A DNA stretch of 64,000 nucleotides from Anaeramoeba flamelloides. Its lineage: Eukaryota; Metamonada; Anaeramoebidae. The notes beneath the pieces were generated by a model. That model was given only the letters and a program-made list of their open reading frames with translations, had not been told where the DNA came from and did no database searches. Location of the stretch: NCBI GenBank assembly GCA_027625915.1, contig JANTQA010000047.1:4030001-4094000 (forward strand). Direction: 5' to 3'. Shown here piece after piece: positions 45,453 through 58,889 of the stretch (position 1 is the stretch's first letter; each line of letters starts with the position of its first letter). The position numbers and the translations under genes are program-made.

Positions 45453-48400
45453 AAGTACACAATCAATTTAATTCGATTTAATCTAATTTGAGGTTATATT
45501 CTAAAAACTCTATATATTTTAGCTGACTGAGGATTTTATATGATTCTAGGGAAAAAATAATAACTCACTTGAGAACTGCAAAATTGAAAAAAAAATCTTA
45601 GATCTCAAAAAGCACCCAAGAACTACACTTCACACAAAAAAAGTACATTGTTCTTTTCAAAATTATAACCATAATTATTCTAATTGAAAATTAAGTTTGG
45701 CTATTCTGTATTTTTTTCTCAAAAAGTAAGCTTTTTTGATTGTTGATTATTGGAGATCGATCGTACTTCACAATTTGGTTTGTTTTTGATTATTATTACT
45801 AACCCCTAAAAATTACAAATTTTTTTTAAATCCATTTCAGCAAATTATTTTCAATTGCAATGAATCGGTTCCTTAAGGAACTAGTCTCTATTATTTTTTT
45901 TTTTACCAATTTCTAAATCGGATTCCTGATCTAGAAGTATGTTTAATATTGAAAATAAATAGAGGTTTTCAAATCAAAATAATTGGCAAAAAATTTTGTC
46001 AATCTCTATTAAATTTGGGTAAAAAAATTTTATAGGGATTTCGTCACTTAAAGAAAATTATTTGTCTACAATTTTTGGATTATTTTTTTATTATATTTAC
46101 TTTAGAGATTAAATATCCATGTTTGTTATTTTGTTTATTATTTGATTTAATTTCCATTTTGCAAAACAAATTTGAATTATGAATGACAGATCATCAAAAT
46201 TTTATTTTTTTACTTCTTTTATCAATTCAACTTTAACAAGAAAATTTCAACTTGAATTTTTCAAATTAATTTTTTGGAATGTTTATCTTTCATTTCTTTA
46301 TTTTTTTTAATCAGCTTAAAAGAAAGATGACTTTCATCTCTAACTCTTTAAAAAATTGGTTATATAATAAAATTTAATTAGCAACACAATTCTTGTCATA
46401 ATTATCAATTAAGAATTTGGAACAATCTGAAATTTTAAAGTTTTTTTTTTTTTTTTTTTTGCTTTGTGTAAAAATCTAACAATACACCTCACAAATTGAT
46501 TTTAATGTGCTTACAGAAACACTCAAATTATTTCGCTATTAAAACCAAATTCTTCTCTTGAACTTACTATGTCCACAACAAGAATTAATTTTTTTTTCAT
46601 CTTTTTATTTAAACCCTATTTACAAATCTTATTTAATAAAAATAATTTGCAAGTTGATTATAAAAAAATTATTAAAATGACGGAATCATTATTAATATGT
46701 ATGGAACTTTTGTTCAACAACCAAGTGTTTGTTCTTTATTAAAAATATATTGCCTAAATTTAATTAATGTTTCCAAGTTTGATGATAAACATTCCATAAA
46801 ACACTGGTAATTCTATTTCTTCAATATTTTTTAAAGATCTTGAGTATTTCTTAAACCAATAATTCGCAGAATATTTAGAAAATGGAAATAAAAATTTTCA
46901 ATCCAAATTGCAATCTTGAGAAATTCTAAAAAAAATTTTTTTTATTTGTAAAAATGAGTGAAATCAAATCCAGTTCTATAAAATAATATTTTGGTTGTTG
47001 TTTTTTATTTCTCAGATTTTTACAAAACATTCGGAAAAAATTTTTTTTTCGTTTCTTTTTTATTTATTTGTCACTAACTAATTTGCGAAATTGGACAGAA
47101 ACTCAACAACTCTCCTTTTTGTTGATTTTATTCAATTTACTTTTTGATCTCTTTTCTAATAACATAAAAGCCATTAATAAAAATATTCCGAATTTGCTAA
47201 AATAAACTTTTATTACTCAACTGTTTTTTATTTAATATTTCGATAAGGAGCAAAAAGTGATTGCACATAAAAAAAATTGTAACTTGTCTTCAAAAATTAA
47301 GAGATAGATCAAAAAATAGACAATTCTTCTTGAGAGTAAACAAGTTTTGACTTGAATAAACTAATCGTTGCCATTGATGTTCTATTCTTTTTAATAATTT
47401 AGATCAGAATTCCTTATCACATTCCAAAATGTCTTGATTTTGAACCAGTTTTACAGAACAAATCGGAAAAAAGACACAACATTTATGGTATTTCCTGATT
47501 GAAGAATTCGTTCATATTTTTTTAAGTAAAAAAAAAAGTTAGAGTGTAATGGCTTAGTTTTGTTGTTAAATAGAAAGAGTCTTTTCTTTTTTTTTAGAAA
47601 CGAAATGTCTTTCGTCATTCCTAGATCGATTAAAACAACTTAAATTCAAAAACTGGAGCATTATTTCTGAAAGATTTCATGAACAAAATTTGACTTTTTC
47701 TGGAAATTATTAAATCCTTCAAAATTGTTTAGAGAAAACCTTTTCAAAAAAACCTACGTGATTTAGAGCAATTTTTATTTCTGAACTTTGCAGTTCTTTT
47801 CACTCCCTTTTCTATTCATATTAAATGAATGAGGAAAAAAGTAATACGATTTTTTTCAGATTAAAAAAAATAAATTTAATCACAAAGTTTCAAAAATAAA
47901 GAGACCAAATTAATAAAACTCAGTATTAAAATTGTCATGTTCCTCTGAAGATCTTGGTTTTTTTTGACGGTTAATTAATTGTTGAATAAATATTTGAGAA
48001 TCTGAAATAAAAATTTTTCTGTCGTAAATGGAAAAAGCTAGACAAAGAAAAATTATAAGTTTTTTTTACAAAAGATTATTTTCTCTTCAGTATTGTTGTT
48101 AGCAAAGGATTCTGGTTCTACTTACCAATTTTTTTTTCATTTATTGTTTCGTAAATTTGTGTTGAAAAATCAGAAAAAATGGAATAAAAATAAAACAAGA
48201 TTATATAGTTTCCTGAAACCAATGGGCTTTTATTTTTTTGATTTAACCCATATTGATTTTAGAGTTTTTTTTTTTATTGCAAAAATATTTCTTGGAAAGG
48301 GAGTTTTCAATTTGGAGTAATTGGTGTTTTGGTAACCCAAAATAATTTAAGACTATCTGTTTCATTAAATAGAAAAAAATTGCAAATAAAATTTAATTTT

Positions 48401-48548
48401 AATTTTCTCTTAACTTTTTTGTGAAAAAATTTTTTCCTGATTTTATTTTTATTTTTTTATTGATTACTTTCCACACTTTCAATAGAATCTTATTTTTCAA
48501 CGAAAAAATAATCGGATTTTTTTATTCTGAAAAACACACAATTTTTTG

Positions 48549-49710
48549 ATGTCAAATAATAACCAACTCCAAAAAGAACCAATTGGCCCACTCAAGTATC
48601 CAAAAGTTACATTGCAAGACATCAATTCTGTCATAAGCAGGACCAAGCTCTTTGGGCATCTTTACAAGTTTTATGTTCCCATTAACTTAATCTCGTTTTC
48701 GAACAAAAATGTTGTGAAAAGGGAAATTTGGGTCTCTGACGACGAGCAATTTTCCATCAACTCTGATATTGTCACAATCATAATCCACTCTTCAAGGTAC
48801 GTTCCAAAAAAGGGCCCCAGTCAAGAAAAAAAGCCGCTCGGTGCGTTTATCTCTTTCCAATTTCGAAACGACAACCCACCAAAGTATTTTATGCGAAGAA
48901 AAAACGGAATTCGATCGAGGTATTCTTCAAAGCAAAGTGGCTTTTTTGTGACCATTCAAGATTTCAATTTGGTTTACAAGCCTAACCAGGTTCCCAAATC
49001 CTTTGTCTCACTGAAAAAGTATTTCAAAAAACCCAAAATCCGAGAAGAAAAGATCATGGAAACCATCCCAGGTCCCTTCCACATCATCGACCACATCAAA
49101 AAAAAAAACCAAGCCCGTTGATAACAGCAAATACAAACGAAAGAAACTTGTGAAAAAGATCAACACCAAAGAGAAAAAAACTTCAAAAAAGCACAAAAAC
49201 ACATCCAAAAACGAAAAACCAAAAAATATTCCACAATCCCCAAATTTAAATACCACACAGCGACATTCCGATCAAACCTCGAGCCCTGTTATCAATGAAT
49301 TTGTCAACATGGACAACCACACTTTTGCGAACTCACCTCAGATTCAATTGCTTAAGAATCCAATTGAAGACAAGTTCAAGTCGACTGATTTAAACCAAAA
49401 ATCCTCTTTGAATTCCCAATTTCTTTTCAAAGACTTCCCAAACCAAGAACAAACAAAAACAGAAGTAAAACAAACAAGCACCTTTTCGTCGTCTTCAATA
49501 TCATTATTACCCTTTGACGAAATGTTTTTTTCAATTCCAAATGAATACCAAGAATTCGAAATCCAAAATAATTCCTTTTTTGATTTCGACCTTCATTTTG
49601 ATGAACCAATAGAAGACTTCAAACTGTCCTTTGACTATTTTATGGAAGAACAACCAATCAACCTTGATCATTATTCGTTTCCGAAATCAAATTCAACTTT
49701 TTTGAATTGA
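48549..49710 (+). CDS. Rxt3-like protein, frame interrupted at an A-run
   Basis: The first frame (from the ATG at 48549) and a second frame to the TGA at 49710 fit together at a run of eleven A (49098-49108); ten A would give one product of 386 residues. Residues 58-61 REIW, 72-80 SDIVTIIIH and 119-124 NGIRSR, with surrounding spacing, resemble the Rxt3 family, a component of the yeast Rpd3L histone-deacetylase complex. The region after the A-run is Lys-rich, then disordered. The last ~90 residues are acidic with bulky hydrophobics (FFDFDLHFDE, SFDYFMEE), like an activation or protein-binding tail. GC and codon use are typical of genes here on both sides of the break. A homopolymer sequencing error, a recent frameshift allele or slippage are all possible; no GT-AG intron explains it. 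Confidence 0.7.
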
Positions 49711-50057
49711 AATTTGATTCTTGCAGTTATTAATTTTTCTTGTTTTTTTCTTTTATTGTTTGTAATTAAAATTGAAAATCTAAATTTCTTCTTGGAATTT
49801 TAGATTTAAAGCTTTTACACCTAATTATTATGTAGTATATCCACATTTATTTTTGGACAATCAACGGAATTTAATATTCCTATTTTTTTTTAAATAAGAA
49901 TTTTTTAAAACAAAATACTGATTTCATTTTTTTTTTTGTCTTTTTTTTTTTATCAAAATAAAAAAGAATACGATTGAAATAATAATAACCTTTAATTTTA
50001 TTTTTTTATTTTTTTATTTTTCACAAAAGAAATTGATCTTTGATAGTATTGAAAAAA

Positions 50058-50530
50058 CTTTCTGGAATGAAAATAATCCTTGACAGGGTTATTAATTGTT
50101 AATATAAGGAAAATTGATGTGTAATTTCAGAAAATTAAAAATCAAATCGCTTTTTTTATTACGAAATAAATTTATTATGAAAGTAATAATAAACCTGCCT
50201 AAAGTTCATTAAAGTAAGGTAACACAATTATACTCAAATAATGGTAACAATAATGAGATCTACCTATTTTTAAAAAAAAAAAATAGAGATTTATCGGTGT
50301 ATGCGATTGATTTGGACAAAGACAATTTTTATTCTTGTTTTTGAATGAATGGATATTGTTTTGAACAAGTTTAATTTAATCAATCAACAATTAAAATAAG
50401 TATTGAGTTAGAATTATCAGTGTTTAATTCTTTAATAAAAGAAATTATTAATTAAGGAAATTAATTTGACAAAAAGTTTCCCAATATTAACAATTAAAAA
50501 TCCTTTCCTGGATTATTTTCATGCCAGAGT
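50058..50530. mobile_element. MITE family with GGATTTTTAATTG ends, copy 2
   Basis: Left CTGGAATGAAAATAATCCTT and inverted right CTGGCATGAAAATAATCCAG lead into GGGTTATTAATTGTTAATAT and GGATTTTTAATTGTTAATAT. Interior CTGCCTAAAGTTCATTAAAG matches the first copy in inverse orientation. Confidence 0.7.
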
Positions 50531-51199
50531 TTTTTTTTCAGTACTAGATATTTGAACTTTAAATTTTCAATGCAGTTGTGTAAATAATTTTAATGTAAGA
50601 ATAAAGAGTCTAAGAATGATGTAAAAAACTGTGTTTTTTATTTTGAAAAAGTTATTTTTTTTTTGTTTCAAAAATTTTAACCTAGTGGATAAATTAAAAA
50701 AAAAAAATTGGAGTATTTTTATTTTTTTTAATTATTTTATATTATTGAGGAGAGGCAGTTCAATAAAATTATCTCATTTTTTCATGAAAAACCTACTTTA
50801 TTTTGAATTTTTTATCCTAACTATAATGAATTTAGGTTATAAGTTTTAGGAGAACTTTTTCTTAAAAAATGAATAGAAAAAAATACATGAATAAAAATAA
50901 GACAAGAAAAAAAAAGACTGATAAAAAAATTAAAAAAATAACAAAAAAAAAGTAAAAAATGGATAATAATTTTTTATACACCAATTTTTCAATTGTTTGG
51001 AGGCGAAATTCTATTTTCTTGTTGATACAGCCAAAAATCATCAAGTTACCACCCATGTTTATTTGATAAAAGATGAAAAAACATCAAAACTAATTATAGA
51101 TCAAATAAAATGCTATATTGTCTGAAGTTTAATATTATCATCAATATAGAGACTACATGTACAAAATCAATACTAAATAATGATACATTAACAATATTT

Positions 51200-52760
51200 T
51201 TAAAAACTGATTTATAAAGGAATTAGAGAATCTTTACTTTTACGACCAGATCCACAATTTTTTTTATAAATTTGATATATTAAAAGCCTGTTAAAAATGG
51301 CTTTTAAAAAAGAAAAATTTACAACCTATTAAATAAAAATAAAAAATTATCTATTGTTACAATTGATAAAAAGAAATTTTTTGATACTAATCGTTACAGA
51401 TCATGGTACTATGTTTTTGATAAAATAACTAGAAAATTCAATATATCAAAACATGGCTAAATATTTACTTTAAAAAATACAGATTAGGGAATTATCAATG
51501 AGACTCTCTATACCCCCTTTGACTAGGATATATAAATTATTTTGAAATTTAAGAAAATAAAATATATTTAAAACATTTTACAATACTTGGAATATGCTTT
51601 GGCCTTATAAAGGTGAGCATATCATTAATTAACTAAAAAAATATTAACTTTTATAAAGTTAATAAAGGATCATGATTGAGCTCAAATACTGATAAAATAC
51701 TAAACTAAAATTCAAAATTTTCCACACAGATAAAACCTTCCAAATAATCAAAATAATACAATTTCATTGAAATTGGAGATAATTTTGATTTTTGAAAAAT
51801 ATGAAAATCATTTTTTCATCTTTTAGTTTTTTTTTCATTTCATTCTTTGAATTACGTAATTTGCTTCGTTGGATCAAAATTTTTCTACAAGGTTTATATT
51901 ATGTTAAAGTTGAGTTGTTACAAATAGAAGAACTCAAATAAAATTAGTTGGTAGTATCTAACCATTTGATCGATCAATATTCCTAATAGAATTTCAAAAA
52001 ATTTACTAATGTATTTTTTTGTTTTGCTCTCTCCAAAATTTTTAACACACCCATGATTTATTTGTATTGATAATTATTTATTTTTTGTTTTGTGAGTATT
52101 GTAATTTATAAAAAAGTGTTAACATTTCAATTAGTGAATGGTTCTAATTTGGTAAATCTTCTAGGATTGATTAAAAAAGATTTTTTTTTCATAAATCGAA
52201 TTTTGGTGTGTTAAAAATTTTGAATTGGGGTTTAAAATCAAATAATTCATCCAAAATAAAATATTTAGGAATCTAGTTAGAAAAGGAAAATATATTTACA
52301 AAAAAACTTCAAAAAGTAAAAGATAATTAGAATAAAAAAAAATGATTTTGAATTGCAAAAATTTCGTGTTATGGTGATAAACTTTTAATGTGTTCAAATT
52401 AGTATATTAACCATTGATTTAATAAATCATCTATTTTTAAATTGACCCTTAAATATTTTAACTCGATCAACAATTGGATAAATAAAAAAGTAACTATTTT
52501 TTTTTAAATTCAAGACACAATATTCTAGAATAATTAAAAAAAAAAGAAACAAAAACAAACCTAGTCAGAATTTCAATATATAAAAGAAACTATAAACACA
52601 AAAAATCACATTATTGGTTTTGAAACAAATATTTCTTAAAAATGACATTTATTTAAAATATAAAAAAGATAAAATTATAATTGGGAAATAGAAAACTTAG
52701 AATTATTAAATTTGAATCTTAACCAATTACTATAAAAATTAATTAAAAATTTTTCTGGGT
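51200..52760 (+). mobile_element. Degenerate LINE fragment e
   Basis: Plus-strand pieces in the correct order: LSIVTIDKKKFFDTNRYRSW (about 51353-51412), an early reverse-transcriptase motif with the conserved Asp; NNSSKIKYLGI (about 52240-52275), matching the FYLGIWLEK region of fragment d; RISIYKRNYKHKKSHYW (about 52568-52618), matching VYRRKYKL; and NWEIENLELLNLNLNQLL (about 52682-52735), matching NWHTKGLKLLDLE. Many frame breaks. The knuckle end is absent and a hairpin region follows. This is the only copy showing the RT region upstream of YADD. Confidence 0.65.
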
Positions 52761-52799
52761 CCAAATTCCAAGAATATTTAACACTTATTTAGGTAAAAT

Positions 52800-53135
52800 T
52801 ATTACCGCTAGAAAAAGGGAGTTCTGTGGAATACAGTAGAGTATCATTTAGTACTGTGGAGTTCCTATTTTTTTTTTTTTTTTTTTTTTTTTAATTTCCG
52901 AAATTAAAAGATACATCAAATTAATTTACTTTTAATTTCTGGAATTAAAAAAAAAAACCTAAGCTCCATTTTCTTGATTTTTCTTATTTTTCTCTGATGA
53001 AATATATCATTTTTCGAATTAAAACAAAAAGTAAAAAAATTCCAAACTTTAATTTTTTTGATTTAAGAAATAAACAGGAATTTTATTAAATTTTCTTTTA
53101 AGTATCTTAAATATATCAATTCCCAACTTTGGTAT
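52800..53135 (+). repeat. Hairpin region downstream of LINE fragment e
   Basis: Two AGT(A/T)CTGTGGA-type starts at about 52822 and 52852, a T-run, and the inverted pair TTTCCGAAATTAAAAG / TTTTAATTTCTGGAATT ending in CCTAAG; then a degenerate second hairpin near 53055-53110. Related to the hairpin arrays at 17405 and 34229. Confidence 0.55.
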
Positions 53136-53164
53136 TCCAGAATTTAAAATAAGAAAAATTAAAA

Positions 53165-53276
53165 AAATCATTTGTGCACTCCCAATGAATTGCATAAATC
53201 TATAATTACGGTTTAATTCCTTAAAAGGAATTTAAATAAAAGGGCAACTAGATTACAAATTACACTTATTCAATAT
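53165..53276 (+). repeat. Structured element, decayed copy
   Basis: Retains AAGGGCAACTAGATTACAAA and TTACACTTATTC in the order seen at 12785-12882. The inner stem is weakened (TTCCTTAAAAGGAATTTAAA). Confidence 0.4.
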
Positions 53277-53613
53277 AAGAATATTAATTTTTTTTTTTTT
53301 TTAAACACTTCCAAAAATCGAAAATTTGTAAACGAAAGCAAAAAAATGAGGTTTTTGATATATATATATATATATAAGATAAAATATAAGATTATTAGCA
53401 ATTGAAATTTTTTAATTTTGGTGCTTTATTACTTAAATTAGTTTTAAATAAAAACAATAAAATTATTTAATACAATGTATGTATTGATATTTGATAAACA
53501 ATAATATAAAAAAATGTTGAATTATCTTGTCTTTAATTTTATAAAATACATTTATTATATAATATAAATTCAAAAATCATAAATCAATCAAAAGAACATT
53601 AAAAAAAAAAATA

Positions 53614-56600
53614 TTAATTTTTATCCTTGTTTGTTTTTTCAATTTTTTTGTTTTTCTTTTTTTTTTTCCTTAATTTTAGTAATAATTTTCTTTTTTTTCT
53701 TTTTTGTTTATCTTTCTTCTTTTTATTATTAGTCAATGATTTATTATTTTTTGTTAAAGATTTTTCATTTTCTAATTGCTGTAAAAGTAATAAATCTTTT
53801 TTGTAATTATTTTTTTTCATTGTTGTTGGTGTTTGAGAAATCATCTTTCCAAGGTTACTTGTCCAAAGATTCTCTCGTATCTTTTTTTGAGATTCTTTTA
53901 ATTCCATATCTGCAATTGACCAAGATTTTTTCATACCCAAATCATTTCTTATTAACTGTTGTTTTCTATTACCAAGTACACGAAATGATACTTCTGTTTG
54001 GTCGTTATCCCAATACATTTTTAATAAAGAAGTGCTGTGTTCCAAATCATTTCCCTTTTTATATTTTTTCTTTGATTTTTTTTCTAATTCGATTTTATTT
54101 TGATCTTCAATTTCAGTTTTATTATCATTATCATACATTTCATTTTTTGTATTATTTACTATATGAGTTTTCAAATTTTTTCCAGAATTTTCGTTATCTG
54201 GTCCATTATTCATATTTGAACTTGATACTTTACCATTTTTATTATTTGTTTTATTTTCCTGTCTTTTTATTTGATTTTTTAATTTTGTATTCTGCAATTC
54301 TAGTATTAAATTTTTTGATTTAACATTTCCAATAGTTTCTCTTAATTGTTTATTAATTAAAAGTAATTCTCTTTTTTGATATACTATTTCATCCCGCAAA
54401 ACATTTGAATTCTCGAGAGCACTTAAACGACGAGCAACTTCCTCTTTTTTTATTTGCAATGTTATAGTGTAGATAATAGAAGTTATTAATAATTTTTAAA
54501 ATGTTTTTTTTTTTTTTTAAATATTGATTATTACGGGGTTTCAAAATTTAACTTCCATTACAATTTATTTTCAATTTTTTGTTAAATTTTAAAGAGGAAT
54601 TTGGTTGTGTAATTTTTATATTTTTTTCTCAAAATTTAATAAATATGTTAATTCCAATAATATAATTACTAGAAATAATAATAACCATATATATATATAT
54701 ATATATATAATAATATTTGATTCCTCCTGAAACATCCAAGTAAAAATAATTACGATCAAGAAATTTTGTTAGTTTTTTTTCAAAAGTTGAAATTATGATT
54801 TTAATATATAAAACTCCTGTAATCTAGAAAATAACAAAAATTCCAAAAAATTGTTTCCATTGTACATTATTTATCTGATTTAATTCTTTCTCTGTTCAAT
54901 ATTTGTATCAATATATATTTAAAGGAAACTTTTAATTTTAAATACATTTTTTTTTCCATTCAGATTTTTTTTAGAAAGATCCAAGATTTTTTTCTAACAA
55001 AACTTAAATCAAAGTTTCTTAATCTTTCTAAAAAAAAATGACATTAATTTTCTTTTTAACAAGAAAAAAGTATTTTTGGATCAAAAATATTTTTGATCAA
55101 GTATGAAAAAAAGATATTTTACCTCTATTCAAACTCTCACTGGAAAATTAATTTATTATCAATTTCAAACCTAAAATGTTTGAGTATAATGATGATTCTG
55201 TTCTTGTTGATCATTTTTCATCAAAGATCTTATGGTTAGATAACTTAAGGTAATAAAAAAAAAATTGACAATAAAAAATTCCTAAAAAAGTTAAAAAATA
55301 TACAAATTCAGGTACAGAGTGCCCCACTCTTTGGAGGTAGTGTCTAGGTTTTTTTATCATTAAAGATGTGAATTCAAATCACTAAAAAGCCCAAAATTGC
55401 AATCTTTTGAATTTCCTTGAATTGGCATTCTTTTTATTCATTTATATTGGTAAGGTATTGTGTTTCAATCCCCTCAGAGTATAAACTATTCATTGTACTT
55501 TGTACCTTGGAAAGATAAAACAAGAATAATATTAATGTTTTGTTTTTTACAACCTTGAGAATTTTTCAGTTATTGAAAGACCCTGAATGTTTCCTTTTAA
55601 TTACACTTCAATCACTTCTTCCAAAAAGAAGTGTAATTCCACATTGTCATTTCTAAAGAGTAAACTTTATCTGGGATATGAAGAAAATCCAGGACTATGA
55701 CTTTTCCCTTTAAGGTTAACCATCGGTAAAATTATGAAAAATTGCCTTTTTGAGCATCTATTAAAATTCATACCAAGTCGAAGATCGATGAGCCAAGGAC
55801 CAAAATAACAAGCTAGCTCACCTGATACAAGATAATCTCTTTTCAAATTTCTGGGGTAGTTAACCTTAAGGACTATCTAAAATAAAGCCACCACAAGGGT
55901 TCTACAAATTAAAACATCAGTGAATTAGACTCGTTATTTCTTGAGATCCAGAAGAACTATAAAATTTCAAATTTTACAAAATTTATAAATTCGACCTGAT
56001 CAGATTCTTAATTGTAAGTTGTTACTGAAAACATAAACACACTGTTTTCGTTCTAACTCAATCTTTTTAGAGGCTTTTATTGGAAACTCGACAATACTTT
56101 AATTAAGAGAAACATGGTTGATGTTGTGGATTTTTCTCAACGATCTATCCAATTAAGTACCTGATCGGGTCAAAATTATCTATTCTCCTAAAATTTTGAA
56201 ATTTAATAATTCTTCTGGATCTAAAGCGATAACGAGTCTAATTCGTCAATGTTTTAATTTGTAAGACCCTTGTGGTGGCTTTATTTTATATAGTCCTTAG
56301 TGTTGAAAAATTTTCTCTAAAGATTTGTGTGATTTTATGAATAGACTTCCAAAGCAAAGAGTGAATTTGGTTCTCTAATTTTTTTTAGAAAGATCTTTTG
56401 GTTGTTTGTCTTGATAGACTTATTTTATTTTGGTAATTAAATTGCCTATCCTTGACGAAAATAGGGTAAGTGAATAATTAAAAAACAAGAAGAAATATTT
56501 TTTACTAATTTTAGGTTTTACGTTCACTAAACACAAACGGAACCATTTTTTGTGCTATACTTTAAACTTTTTTGTTGCCTTTAATTTGATCGAACTTTAA

Positions 56601-57135
56601 TCCTGATTTTGTTTATCCTCAAAAAGAAAAAAAGTTGAATTCTGAAATACTGATTTGGAATTGTTCTATCAACGAACAAGATTTTGTGATCAAAGAAACA
56701 AATGGCATTAGTTTTGAAGCCTTTGGGCCATTGGTTTCTTAAAAGTTACAAACAATTGTTGGTATTAAAACTTGAAGATTTTCACCTTTTTATTTTAAGC
56801 AAAACGGTTTTTTGTACGAGGTTGAAAAGCGAAAAAAAAATTATTCAAATGAATAAATTACCTTTTAATTGATAAACCTCTTTTTTGTAACTTTTTTCTT
56901 TAAGAACAAAAGCCTGTTTTAAATTTCTTATTTGTTTCTCGTATTTGTTTTTCATTTTTTCTTTTACTTGGTTCGTAATTTTTTCAATCATTCTTTTGTC
57001 CATTACCAATTCAGAACAGCTTGATTGTTTGATTAAATCGGTGTTGTTTGAATCATTTTCTTGACTTGAGTTTGAATTGTTTGATTCGTTGTCAATTTTT
57101 AGGTTGTTTTCTTTGTTGTTTTGATCAACTTCCAT
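53614..57135 (-). CDS. Two-exon coiled-coil, Asn/Lys-rich protein
   Basis: Exons 57135-56862 and 54443-53614 join in phase 1 (donor GTAATT, acceptor AAAAAAAG) to 367 residues. The join gives KKEVYQLKEEVARRLSALEN, a continuous coiled coil from about residue 45 to 165, which is the main support for placing both pieces in one gene. The N-terminus (1-45) is acidic and Asn/Ser-rich. After the coil come an Asn-rich linker, a Lys-rich block, a more ordered piece near 240-300 (SFRVLGNRKQQLIRNDLG, KKSWSIADMELKESQKKI) and a strongly basic Lys/Leu C-terminus. No family recognised; the layout would suit a nuclear or cytoskeletal scaffold, but that is a guess. The 2.4-kb intron contains a TIR element at 55865-56302. 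Start is the first ATG; stop TAA. Confidence 0.75.
54444..56861 (-). other. Large intron of the coiled-coil gene
   Basis: 2.42 kb. Contains a (TA)n run near 54688-54709, a hairpin-type start AGAGTGCCCCACTCTTTGGA near 55318, a second inverted motif around 55711/55860 (TTTAAGGTTAACC / GTTAACCTTAAGG) and the 55865-56302 TIR element. No other coding found. Confidence 0.7.
55865..56302. mobile_element. TIR element with ~140-bp arms
   Basis: The left arm starts CTTAAGGACTATCTAAAATA and the right arm (inverted) CACTAAGGACTATATAAAAT; pairing continues through AAAGCCACCACAAGGGT and GAATTAGACTCGTTAT to the CGACCTGATC / TGACCCGATC region. About 160 bp of spacer separates the arms, with no coding capacity. 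GC is higher than in the surrounding intron. The CACTA-like right end is suggestive but the left end differs, so the superfamily is open. Confidence 0.75.
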
Positions 57136-58889
57136 TTGTTTAAAAAAAGGGAGCTAATCAAAATTTAAAAAATTCTTAAAAAAATGAAATTGAAGAATTT
57201 TGTCGAATTGGGAAACTAAATTTTGAAGAGGAAAACAGATGATTGTAAAAACTCATGTAGAACATTTTTGAGAGGAATTTAACAATTTTTATGTTTTTAG
57301 CTTATGGAAGAGATCGAAGCACTATCCAAATTTTATATTCTATTCGTACTCAAATAATGGACAGTAATATAAAAAAGACATTAAATAGATTTTAATTTCA
57401 AGGAAATTCAGAATAATCAAATATTTTTGGAATATTGAGGATTTGAATTAGAATCTTGAAGACTAAAAAACTTTTTTCAAATTTTGGAACAAAAAAAGTT
57501 AAATTTAAAATTAATTTTTTTTAATCCATTTTGATAAAGTCATTTGGCTTTATTTTCAAGGAAATACATATTCTCACATTTGATTCCATATGACTTGAAA
57601 CGAAACTGGTTGATTCTTTTAATAAAAAATATGGATTGTAAAAATCATTTTTACAAATAGCAAATACTAAAAAAAAAACCAAAAATTAAATTTTGACAAG
57701 ATATACAAACTCAACATTCTTTTAAGTCAATATATATGTTACCATTCTTAAAACTAATCTGTGTTGTCCTTAAAATACAGATAGTACTGAAAGTGACGTA
57801 AAAAAAGTGAAAATATAATAGTAAACCTCATAGCAAATTCACAAATAAATTTTGCCTCGTCTTGAAATTGAAAAATGATGTTAAAATATGATTACAAAAA
57901 TACCTAACTTTCTTTTAAATGTTGTTTTCAGAAATGAATTATTATTGTTTTTAATAGTTAAATCCCATTTTAATTATTTTCAAAAAAGTTTATATTTTCA
58001 ACATATTTCTAATTTATTTTTAAAAAATCAAATCAAAAGAAGAAAAAATCTTACCAAATCTGAAGAAAGTAGACAAAAATAGAATTTAAAACAAAAGACC
58101 CCAATTTTTGGAAAAAATCAAGTATAAAAAATATATTTAATTGAAAAAAATTACTATAATTATTGTAAAATTGAAAAAAATATAATTTTTTGATTCAAAG
58201 AACACTTTTATCAATTACTTTTAAAGTATTGAAGAAAAATAAATAATAATAAACCAGATCATTATTTTACCTTTTCACTTTACCAAGTCTTCATGGCGAC
58301 TTTTAACAATATTAATGAAATACTTTGTAATTTGATTATTACTTAATTGTTAATTAATAACCACATACATAATAATTTTATTTAATTTTTATAATAATAC
58401 AAATTGAAACAGTATCATAGGTTTTACTAAGAAATCTTATAATTTTAAATATTTTCAAACAAATAAAATCAGTTCAAATAAATAATTATTCTAATAAACA
58501 AAGTTTATCAAATTATTTAATTTTATCATAATATTCAGAGTTTATATCCCTTGGTATTTATAAAAAATATTATAACCGAATCTTTTACAATTTCTTAAAA
58601 TTTAAGAGATATTTGTGAAAAAAATAGATGATAAATTATTTTAGATCTTCAAGGGATTCAATAATATATTTATTTTTCTTGTATTCTTAAAATAATATGA
58701 AAAGTTGTAAAATGTTACTTGTTCATACAAACTTTCAAAAATTCCTAAAAATGAGATTTCCTAAAAATAAAAAATTGATTTGTAAACTTTTCTTCTTCTA
58801 TTGTAATGATTCAATCGAAAAATGATCAGATCTTTTTATTCGAAATTAATTGAAAAGAAAAGATAATTTATTATTATTATTATTATTAT

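Larger units (their letters stand above)
41806..48548. other. AT-rich intergenic stretch
   Basis: 6.7 kb between the kinase and the Rxt3-like gene. Holds a likely AATAAA at 41856-41861, a truncated 0.74-kb TIR copy (about 42343-42890), a MITE (42965-43430), a Tc1/mariner-like element (45143-45452), a TA microsatellite near 44453-44472 and a stretch (44090-44530) similar to 21340-21600. No gene is supported. Confidence 0.6.
49711..53613. other. AT-rich intergenic stretch with a LINE relic
   Basis: 3.9 kb without a supported host gene. Contains a MITE (50058-50530), LINE fragment e (51200-52760), a hairpin region (52800-53135) and a decayed structured element (53165-53276). The frames at 50631-50849 and 50862-51056 are F/K-rich noise. 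Confidence 0.6.

Noticed and set aside
49090-49115. Short intron to explain the frame change in the Rxt3-like gene
   Set aside because: No GT-AG pair with usable spacing restores the frame, and coding composition continues without a gap.
55310-55395. Possible tRNA B-box (GTGAATTCAAATCAC)
   Set aside because: No acceptor stem, D-arm or A-box at the right spacing. No tRNA was found anywhere in the window by eye.
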